This document shows, piece after piece, positions 6,234 to 12,227 of a stretch of DNA of 14,054 nt (within the stretch, counting starts at the first letter, position 1; each line of letters opens with the position of its first letter). This DNA is from Solobacterium sp. UBA3691 (GTDB lineage Bacteria > Bacillota_I > Bacilli_A > Erysipelotrichales > Erysipelotrichaceae). Under the pieces are notes generated by a model. The model made no database searches, had not been told where the DNA came from, and worked only from the letters and a program-made list of their open reading frames with translations. The translations under genes and the position numbers were made by a program. The stretch covers positions 1 to 14,054 of the forward strand of contig DFIS01000027.1 of NCBI GenBank assembly GCA_002372175.1, given 5' to 3'.

Positions 6234-6662
6234 ATGACAGAAGATAATAGAAACAGAGCTGCCCGCAGGGATGACTGGAAAACACTGCCGATGCCTGCAC
6301 AGCATGAGACGTTTGTGCTCAGAAGGGCTTTCAGCGACAGGGAGATGATGGCACTGAGCCATGGCAATATCCCGCAGGAGATGGAGGATAAGTGGTTCTG
6401 GTACATGGAAGGATCAACACTGTGGGCACACCGCAGCTGGACAGGATACTGTATCTATCGGATCGATTTCAGGGAAGATGATGCGCATATCGTTACAGTC
6501 AACCGTGATCCCGAACAGTACAGGTGCACAAGCACAGAAGATGATATTGTATCGTTAAACAAGCTTTTGGACTGGTGGACACAGCCGGCGTATGATCACT
6601 ACCATGAATGGCTTTCGGAAACATATGATGCCCTGAAGAAAGCAGGGAAAGCACAGAGGTAA
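6234..6662 (+). CDS. Conserved hypothetical protein with PQEMEDKWFWYMEG/HRSWTG motifs
   Basis: The 142-residue soluble protein has a strongly patterned core: FVLRRAFSDREM (27-38), IPQEMEDKWFWYMEG (46-60), LWAHRSWTGYCIYRIDF (63-79), VTVNRDPEQYRCTS (87-100) and LLDWWTQPAYDHYHEWLSET (111-130). I recall this module from Bacillota as a small protein or as a C-terminal part of larger proteins, some with ADP-ribose-related domains, but I cannot name a function. The number of invariant-looking W, H, R and E residues suggests a binding or catalytic site. GGAGA (6224-6228) is five bases before ATG. The gene is followed after five bases by the pyrophosphatase-like gene, whose ribosome binding site lies within this gene's end, so they are likely co-transcribed from the TATAAT at 6197. 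Confidence 0.8.
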   Translation: MTEDNRNRAARRDDWKTLPMPAQHETFVLRRAFSDREMMALSHGNIPQEMEDKWFWYMEGSTLWAHRSWTGYCIYRIDFREDDAHIVTVNRDPEQYRCTSTEDDIVSLNKLLDWWTQPAYDHYHEWLSETYDALKKAGKAQR

Positions 6663-6667
6663 CAAAC

Positions 6668-7801
6668 ATGGACAGACAGGTTTTAGGCAATCGTTATATC
6701 AAAGTTATATTGGCACTTCTTCTGGCAGCGTGTCTTGGCATCACCGGATTCTTTGCCGGTAAGAATGCAGGCAGGAGCGAAGTTCTTCAGCAGCAGAAGA
6801 TGCTGTATGAGTTAAACCGGAATAGTCTTGCGAATATCGGTGTAACAGAAGGACCGATATACGTGATCGGACACCGCAGTCCGGATTCGGATACGGTATG
6901 CAGTGCAGTCGCCTATGCCAGGTTTCTGACTCTGCTCGGATATACCGCGGAAGCAGTGATCACCGAAGAGATCAACCGCGAAACAGCGTATATCCTGCAG
7001 GAAGCGGGGATGGAGGCTCCGCCGGTGCTGGAGGACGCATCCGGAGAGAATATCTTCCTGGTCGATCACAGTGAATATGCCCAGGCAGTCGAGGGGCTCG
7101 CAGATGCCCACATCGTCGGTGTACTGGATCATCACGGCATCGGCAGCGTTACTACGGGACATCAGGTTGTCTATGAGGCCAAACCAATTGGTTCAACAGC
7201 CACGATCGTCTGGCTGGACTATCTGAACTACGGCTTTGAGATCGATAAGACGACAGCTTTTCTGATGCTTGGGGCAGTGCTCTCGGATACGGACGGACTG
7301 ACCGGATCGACTACGACGGAGGCGGACAGGCAGGCTGTTACATCCCTGGCAGAGATCGCAGGCGTGACCGATACAGCTGCTCTGTACAAGGCAATCCATA
7401 AAGAGAAACTGTCGTATGAGGGCATGACAGCAGAAGAGATCATGTTTTCGGATTACAAGGAATATGAGGCTTCGGGGGTCAGGTTCGGCATCGGTCTTGT
7501 CAATGCGGTTGACGAACAAACAGCGATCGAGCTGGCAGCACGCATGAAGGAAGTTCTGCCGGAGTGTTTCGCTAAACGTGATGTGGATCTGATGTACGCA
7601 TCCGTAGGCATACGCGAGAACGGGGAGAAGATCGACCGTATCGTACCGGCTGATGATCTTTCCCGGGAGATGATCGAAGCAGCCTTCCCCAATTATGATG
7701 AATATGACGGAACATCGTTTGTATTCAGAACCGGACTCGGAAGAAAGACCAAGCTTGTGCCGGGACTGACCGATTATCTGTCTGCTCATCCCCACGAATA
7801 A
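6668..7801 (+). CDS. Exported lipoprotein-type family-II inorganic pyrophosphatase (DHH/DHHA2)
   Basis: Residues about 63-377 are a complete manganese-dependent family-II pyrophosphatase. The DHH domain has GHRSPDSD (68-75; H69, D73, D75), VDHSEYAQ (132-139), DHHG (154-157) and SDTDGLTGSTTTEAD (206-220). The DHHA2 domain follows, with a C-terminal GRKTKLVPGL (358-367) where the usual motif is SRKKQVVP. The family normally splits cytosolic pyrophosphate into two phosphates and is about 310 residues. Here an extra 60 residues precede the domain: a basic start, a hydrophobic core and LAAC (19-22), a good lipobox with Cys22. A signal anchor is the alternative. Either would place the enzyme outside the membrane, which is unusual; the substrate may differ from pyrophosphate. 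AGAGG (6655-6659) is eight bases before ATG. It is the second gene of an operon with the 142-residue protein. Confidence 0.88.
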   Translation: MDRQVLGNRYIKVILALLLAACLGITGFFAGKNAGRSEVLQQQKMLYELNRNSLANIGVTEGPIYVIGHRSPDSDTVCSAVAYARFLTLLGYTAEAVITEEINRETAYILQEAGMEAPPVLEDASGENIFLVDHSEYAQAVEGLADAHIVGVLDHHGIGSVTTGHQVVYEAKPIGSTATIVWLDYLNYGFEIDKTTAFLMLGAVLSDTDGLTGSTTTEADRQAVTSLAEIAGVTDTAALYKAIHKEKLSYEGMTAEEIMFSDYKEYEASGVRFGIGLVNAVDEQTAIELAARMKEVLPECFAKRDVDLMYASVGIRENGEKIDRIVPADDLSREMIEAAFPNYDEYDGTSFVFRTGLGRKTKLVPGLTDYLSAHPHE

Positions 7802-7890
7802 CATCCGTCTGTACAAAACTCCCATCAGCATCGCTGATCAATATCCGATTGCGTTATATACGCCGCAGTTATGTGTGAAGGAGACATCAT

Positions 7891-8138
7891 ATGATGAAAC
7901 GGGTGAGAGTATACCTGCTGCTTGCGGTGCTTGGCATCGCTCTGTGCGGCTGCAGGAACAAAACAAATCAGGCAGAAAGTCCGAAGCCTGGGATGCGATA
8001 TCCAGATATATTTATACTGGTCTGCAGGGTGGTTCAATCATGAAAGGCTGGATGAAAAAGGAAAATGAAATGATCTGCTGCTCTGACGGGACAAGACCGG
8101 TCATCTTCAAGGTTGAACGGATAGATTACGAGGATTGA
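7891..8138 (+). pseudogene. Small lipoprotein gene, probably frameshifted
   Basis: ATG 7891 lies seven bases after AAGGAG (7878-7883) and starts a clear lipoprotein signal peptide: MMKRVRVYLLLAVLGIALCG followed by Cys21. The frame stops at TGA 8041-8043 after 50 residues. The frame one base back stays open through the same stretch and ends at TGA 8136-8138; its text (AWDAISRYIYTGLQGGSIMK and onward to FKVERIDYED) looks more protein-like than the end of the first frame. A single lost base, for example in the A-rich run near 7960, would restore one lipoprotein of about 82 residues. Alternatively, these are two small coupled genes, since ATG 8040 overlaps the first stop (ATGA) and opens a 32-residue frame. 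I recognise no family. A terminator follows at 8175. Confidence 0.5.
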
Positions 8139-8174
8139 TTCGCTTATTACTGCGGCAGTTAAGACGTATATGAA

Positions 8175-8214
8175 GGTCTCTGTGTCGGATATTTCTGCGG
8201 CGCAGAGATCTTTT
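8175..8214 (+). terminator. Rho-independent terminator before tldD
   Basis: GGTCTCTGTG (8175-8184) pairs with CGCAGAGATC (8201-8210), ten pairs including two G-T wobbles, around a 16-base loop, followed by TTTT (8211-8214). It closes the unit ending with the lipoprotein frame and isolates the tldD/tldE operon. Confidence 0.65.
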
Positions 8215-8267
8215 GGCGTATCAGTGCTGTACACGATCCTTTTACGCTGCGATCTGCAGAAAGAAGA

Positions 8268-8284
8268 TATAATAGATGCGGAGG
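8268..8284 (+). promoter_or_regulatory. -10 box and ribosome binding site of the tldD/tldE operon
   Basis: A perfect TATAAT lies at 8268-8273 but has no good -35 at 16-18 bases. GCGGAGG ends at 8284, nine bases before ATG 8294. The upstream ATG at 8276 lies between these signals and overlaps the ribosome binding site, so 8294 is the likely start. With transcription beginning near 8280 the leader would be very short, which weakens the promoter call. Confidence 0.35.
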
Positions 8285-8293
8285 TTTGAAGAT

Positions 8294-9679
8294 ATGGCAT
8301 TGGAAAACTATCTGAAAGAACGGATCACAGATGCACAGTTACTGGTCAGTGAACTGCGGAAGACCTTTGATTATGTATCTGTTCTTGGTTCTTATACAAA
8401 AACAAAGAGTATCGTGTCATCGACCAGAATGACTTCTGTGGACGATGTTGACAACGAATGCGGGTTTGTCTTCCGCATGTATGACGGTACGCACTACAGC
8501 GAGTATTCGACAAATGAGATCAGGGGACTGGATGCACAGAAGGTACTGGCTTCTGTCCGTCTGCCTAAGATCAGCCAGCCGTTTGTACAGGCTCCGGTAC
8601 TGGAAGAAGAGGAGATGGTACAGTCATTTGACAGGAGTGATGCACATCCTGTGGGTGATGAAGAGATCCTGGACAGACTGACACAGATCAGAAAGTACTG
8701 TGAAGAGAAAGACGCAAGGATCATCAACGTCCATGCGGTCTACCGCAGGCGCAGTGTTTCGAAGATCTTTGTGTCGGAGAAGAAGGTTCTGGATCAGCAC
8801 TTTGACTGGGTCAACTGCATGATCGGTCTGGCCGCAAGAGAGGGAGATGTGATCCAGCAGCACTACAGTACACGCAATGAGGCGGACAGTCTGAAGGCTC
8901 TTGAAGAGCTTGATGAAGCGAAAGATGTAGAGACAGAAACTGCGCTGAAGCTTCTGAAAGCTGAACCGGTGGAACCGGGAGTCTACGATATCATTACCGA
9001 TCCGACGATCAGCGGACTGATCTGTCATGAGGCTTTCGGTCATGGTGTGGAACAGGATATGGTCGTCAAGCACAGGGCCAAGTCTGCAGAGTATGTCAAT
9101 AAGCAGGTTGGCAGTCCTCTGCTGAATATGCATGACGGGGCTGCAGCGGCTGTCTCTGCCGCATCGTATTTCTTCGATGATGACGGTGTGATCGCCAAGG
9201 ATACACATATTATTGAAAACGGTATTCTGAAGCGCGGTATCAGCGATGCATTGTCGGCACTGCAGCTTGGTCAGGTGCCCAGCGGCAACGGACGCCGTGA
9301 ATCCTACAAGCGCAAAGCATATACAAGAATGACGAATACGTTCTTCTCGGCCGGAAACGACAAGCTGGAAGATATGATCAAATCTGTCAAACACGGATAC
9401 TATCTCTGCAATACCAATAACGGTATGGAGGATCCGAAGAACTGGCAGATCCAGTGTACAGCCGAGTACGGTCTTGAGATCAAAGACGGAGAGTTCACGG
9501 GTAAGATCATTGCCCCGGTCATCATCTCCGGATCTGTGCTTGATCTGCTCAATTCCGTATCCATGGTATCGGATGAACTGGTGATTACCGGCTCGGGAAG
9601 CTGCGGTAAGGGCCATAAAGAGTGGGTATTTGTCTCGGATGGCGGTCCGCATATGAAAGCGAGGGCAAAGTTAGGATGA
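8294..9679 (+). CDS. tldD: TldD-like zinc metalloprotease
   Basis: The 461-residue protein has the TldD/PmbA fold signature. The zinc-binding motif HEAFGHGVEQD (245-255) supplies H245, E246 and H250. Downstream are DDDGVIAKDTHIIENGILKR (295-314), RRESYKRKAYTRMTNTFF (334-351) and GSCGKGHKEWV (435-445), with the conserved Cys437. TldD pairs with TldE to form a protease that trims unfolded or leader peptides, known in E. coli for microcin B17 maturation and CcdA degradation. The protein is somewhat shorter than E. coli TldD and diverged outside the core. It should be cytosolic. It is ATGA-coupled to the TldE-like gene. No RiPP-like precursor is obvious here, so the substrate is unknown. Confidence 0.92.
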   Translation: MALENYLKERITDAQLLVSELRKTFDYVSVLGSYTKTKSIVSSTRMTSVDDVDNECGFVFRMYDGTHYSEYSTNEIRGLDAQKVLASVRLPKISQPFVQAPVLEEEEMVQSFDRSDAHPVGDEEILDRLTQIRKYCEEKDARIINVHAVYRRRSVSKIFVSEKKVLDQHFDWVNCMIGLAAREGDVIQQHYSTRNEADSLKALEELDEAKDVETETALKLLKAEPVEPGVYDIITDPTISGLICHEAFGHGVEQDMVVKHRAKSAEYVNKQVGSPLLNMHDGAAAAVSAASYFFDDDGVIAKDTHIIENGILKRGISDALSALQLGQVPSGNGRRESYKRKAYTRMTNTFFSAGNDKLEDMIKSVKHGYYLCNTNNGMEDPKNWQIQCTAEYGLEIKDGEFTGKIIAPVIISGSVLDLLNSVSMVSDELVITGSGSCGKGHKEWVFVSDGGPHMKARAKLG

Positions 9680-10962
9680 TCAGTATCAGTGAATTAAAAG
9701 AACTGCTGGAGAATACGCCTGAGATCAGTGCCTATGAGATCAGGGATACAGTCAATGAATCATATCAGCTGTTCTATGTCATGAACGCTCTGGAGACGAA
9801 CCGCAGTGTTAATACGGAAGAGCTGACAGCTGAGATCTACTGTGACTTTGAAGAATACAGAGGGTCTTCCTCCGTGGTCATTACATCTGCAGATGATGCG
9901 GGCAGTGCTGCGGATAAGCTGAAGGCTGCTGTGAAGAAGGCTAAGCAGGCTCCTAATCCGTATTATCCCCTGGCAGAGAAGACAGAGAATCTGCACCGTG
10001 TCAGTGAAGAGAAGAAAGATCTCGCAGAACTTGCCAGAGAAACAGCAGATGCTGTCTTTGCGGCTGAAGAGAACCAGGAGGCACAGCTCAACGCCACGGA
10101 AGTCTTCGCCGATCACGATGTCATACACTTCCTGAACAGTAACGGGATCGATCATACCTGGGACAGATATACGGTCTTCTGCGAGACGATTCCCAGCTAT
10201 GACGGAGAGAAGGAAGATGTAGAGCTCTACTTCAGCCGTTCTTCCGGTATTCCCAAAGACGCAGAGTATACGGAGGCGGTAAAGGCAGCTCTCGCAAATG
10301 TCAGATACCGCTATGATGCCGTAAAGCCGGAACAGGTACAGATCCCTGATAACTGTCTGATCGCTGTACAGTCCGACATGCTGGGCTATATCATGCGTAA
10401 TTTTGCGCAGGAGCTCTCCTACAACAGACAGTTCTATCAGATGAGTCATTACAAGCTCGGTGATACGATCTCCGAAGTTCCGTTTGATCTGATCCTGAAG
10501 GGAGAAGAAGAGGGGATCGCCGGATCTCCCGCAGACGAAAACGGTATCGTGCTGAAGCAGACGAAAGTGATCGACCAGGGCAAGGCAGCGTCTTACTGGG
10601 GTGATCAGCGTTTCGGCTATTATCTGAAAGAGAAGGAGATCACAGGTTCCTATCCGATCGCTGTACTGGAGAATTATCCGGTGATAAGTGAGGAAGATAA
10701 AAAGCGTCCGGTACTGTATCTGACCAATTTCTCGGCTCCTCAGCTGGATTCATCCAGCGGTTACGTCGGCGGTGAGATCCGTCTTGGACTGCTCGTTGAA
10801 GGGGAGAAGGTAACACCGCTTACCGGTTTCTCGGTCAGCGGGAATATCTACGAGGCAATCAACAGTGTGCGTTTCTCCATGGAGACAGAGAATATCTCCG
10901 GCGGCAGACTGTCATTCCGGGGACCGAAATACATGTATTTCGATCAGCTGAAGATACACTGA
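9676..10962 (+). CDS. tldE: TldE/PmbA-like partner of TldD
   Basis: The 428-residue protein is the second, metal-motif-free member of a TldD/TldE pair. It has no HExxxH. The TldE-type layout is visible: an N-terminal strand-helix region with paired Asp/Glu-rich helices (to about 130), a central domain, and a C-terminal section with LYLTNFSAPQLDSSSGYVGG near 352-371 and SGNIYEAINSVRFSMETENI near 393-412, which match the family's end pattern in diverged form. In E. coli TldE forms the complex with TldD and helps shape the substrate channel. ATG 9676 overlaps the tldD stop as ATGA, which fixes the start; a longer in-frame ATG at 9622 lies inside tldD and would add 18 unrelated residues. A strong terminator follows 20 bases after the stop. 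Confidence 0.85.
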   Translation: MISISELKELLENTPEISAYEIRDTVNESYQLFYVMNALETNRSVNTEELTAEIYCDFEEYRGSSSVVITSADDAGSAADKLKAAVKKAKQAPNPYYPLAEKTENLHRVSEEKKDLAELARETADAVFAAEENQEAQLNATEVFADHDVIHFLNSNGIDHTWDRYTVFCETIPSYDGEKEDVELYFSRSSGIPKDAEYTEAVKAALANVRYRYDAVKPEQVQIPDNCLIAVQSDMLGYIMRNFAQELSYNRQFYQMSHYKLGDTISEVPFDLILKGEEEGIAGSPADENGIVLKQTKVIDQGKAASYWGDQRFGYYLKEKEITGSYPIAVLENYPVISEEDKKRPVLYLTNFSAPQLDSSSGYVGGEIRLGLLVEGEKVTPLTGFSVSGNIYEAINSVRFSMETENISGGRLSFRGPKYMYFDQLKIH

Positions 10963-10982
10963 TCAAAGCAGTGAGTAAACTG

Positions 10983-11014
10983 AAAAGCAGATGAAATATA
11001 CTCATCTGCTTTTT
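10983..11014. terminator. Bidirectional terminator between tldE and the minus-strand genes
   Basis: AAAAGCAGATGA (10983-10994) and TCATCTGCTTTT (11002-11013) form a perfect twelve-pair inverted repeat around a seven-base loop, with T runs on the right in + orientation and on the left in - orientation. It lies between convergent frames and should end transcription from both sides. Confidence 0.85.
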
Positions 11015-11038
11015 AACTGACCTCTGACAGCGTGCTGA

Positions 11039-11431
11039 CTAGTTACCTTCAGCATTCTGCGGCATGTTTTCGGCAAGCTTGTCAAACAGCCTGTTCAGAT
11101 ATTCCGTAACTCTTTCTTCCTGGTTCTTTCCGTTGTAGATCACTTCTGTGGCGCCGTTCTGGTACTGGTGAACAGCATCCGTGATACCTGCGGGATCAAA
11201 CCACGGTACATTGTTTCGGTCGAGCAGCGTCGGCATCATGTTAAAGTCGAGCTGGATATTCTTCTCGTCTGACACAAAGCCGCTTCCGGTATCTCTGCCG
11301 ATCTTGAGGAATCCCGAGTAGACAGCACAGCGTCCGCAGGCATCGATAAAGATGTATATTCTGTGCTGTGATCTCTTCGTGATCCGGCAAAGATATGATG
11401 CCTGACAGAATAAAACTGCAGGCATGATCAC
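11039..11431 (-). CDS. Unrecognised protein, probably truncated at its start
   Basis: The frame codes for up to 130 residues and its codon use matches the window, so it is or was coding. I do not recognise it. The middle has IYIFIDACGRCAVYSGFLKI and a C-terminal acidic, helical part (QEERVTEYLNRLFDKLAENM). The first in-frame start codons, GTG 11431 and ATG 11425, lie inside the loop and arm of the terminator hairpin of the upstream deacetylase gene, and no ribosome binding site is seen there. No later in-frame start codon precedes the protein-like part; the next methionines come about half-way along the frame. The simplest reading is the C-terminal remnant of a larger gene; a small expressed protein is less likely. 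Confidence 0.5.
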   Translation of the reverse strand: MIMPAVLFCQASYLCRITKRSQHRIYIFIDACGRCAVYSGFLKIGRDTGSGFVSDEKNIQLDFNMMPTLLDRNNVPWFDPAGITDAVHQYQNGATEVIYNGKNQEERVTEYLNRLFDKLAENMPQNAEGN

Positions 11432-11445
11432 CTGCAGTATTCTGT
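11405..11445 (-). terminator. Terminator of the GPH symporter / PIG-L operon
   Basis: On the - strand ACTGCAGG (11438-11431) and CCTGCAGT (11422-11415) form a perfect eight-pair stem with an eight-base loop, followed by TTTATT. Outer arms ACAGAAT and ATTCTGT (11405-11411 and 11439-11445) can extend the hairpin past a three-base bulge. It lies nine bases past the deacetylase stop codon. Confidence 0.75.
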
Positions 11446-11453
11446 GTTATATA

Positions 11454-12227
11454 TCAGCTGCCTGCCTCGGGAAGACAGTGCATGTGGGTTCTGCCCAGCA
11501 CCCGGAAGCCTTCAGCTTTTCCTTTGAAGCTGCGGATACCGAAATCATATGCCCGCAGTTTCAGATAGAGAGAGATCGAGGAGATATCCGCACATCCCTC
11601 CGGAAACTGGCTCTTATGACAGCCGAAGACCGCCTGTGACTGCTGTGTGAGATACGGAGCAGTATGGATAAACCGGTTGGGCTTTGCGGTCATATAGAAG
11701 GCAATGGCCTGTACCGGGGCACTGTCGGCTCCGTACTGTTCCATGATCTCTGCATACGGCGCAAAATATGCCAGCTGCCTGGATACTGTACCTGCATTGA
11801 GATGATCGATATGACATTCACTGGTGACTGCAGGATCAGGCGCAAAGATGATATCCGGCTTCTTCTCACCGATCACTCTGGCAAGTGCCGCCCTCAGATC
11901 CGGCAGATCATAGAAACCTCCGTCAGAGAAACCAAGGAAGGTCACATCATCCACGCCGAGTACAGCCGCAGAAGCGACCGCCTCCTGTTTGCGGACCTCG
12001 ATCAGCTCCCCGGGTGTCATCCCTTTCGGGGCATGTTCAAGACCGTACCTGCCGTCTGTACAGATGACAAAGGAGATCTTTTTGCCCATTTTGCGCAGAG
12101 CTGCGATCGCTGCACCGGCACCGATCTCAATATCATCGGGATGCGGTCCGACAAACAGATACCGGCCGAATGCTTCGATCTTCGGTACCGGGGCTGCATA
12201 TTTCAGAATCATTCCGGTCAGACTCAT
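11454..12227 (-). CDS. PIG-L / LmbE family zinc-dependent deacetylase
   Basis: The 257-residue protein has the PIG-L deacetylase signature. GPHPDDIEIGAG (27-38) carries the first zinc ligands and catalytic Asp, CTDGRYG (56-62) matches the TDGE-type loop, ELIEVRKQEAVASAAVLGVD (74-93) is the conserved helix, and CHIDH (138-142) is the second zinc site. Members remove the N-acetyl group from GlcNAc-containing molecules such as GlcNAc-PI, GlcNAc-inositol or diacetylchitobiose. No signal peptide is seen, so it should act in the cytosol. Its ATG overlaps the stop of the GPH symporter gene as ATGA, so the two are translationally coupled. Uptake of an N-acetylated sugar by the symporter followed by deacetylation is a reasonable inference; the exact sugar is not indicated. 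A terminator follows. Confidence 0.92.
   Translation of the reverse strand: MSLTGMILKYAAPVPKIEAFGRYLFVGPHPDDIEIGAGAAIAALRKMGKKISFVICTDGRYGLEHAPKGMTPGELIEVRKQEAVASAAVLGVDDVTFLGFSDGGFYDLPDLRAALARVIGEKKPDIIFAPDPAVTSECHIDHLNAGTVSRQLAYFAPYAEIMEQYGADSAPVQAIAFYMTAKPNRFIHTAPYLTQQSQAVFGCHKSQFPEGCADISSISLYLKLRAYDFGIRSFKGKAEGFRVLGRTHMHCLPEAGS

Noticed and set aside
7826..7840. ATCAGC/GCTGAT hairpin after the pyrophosphatase gene as terminator
   Set aside because: Six-pair stem with no T-run after it.
8624..9652. Long minus-strand open frame of 342 codons opposite tldD
   Set aside because: It lies wholly antisense to the clear TldD coding sequence, has no family resemblance and is explained by the codon pattern of tldD.
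9760..10449. Minus-strand frame of 229 codons opposite tldE
   Set aside because: Shadow of the TldE-like gene; no recognisable domain.
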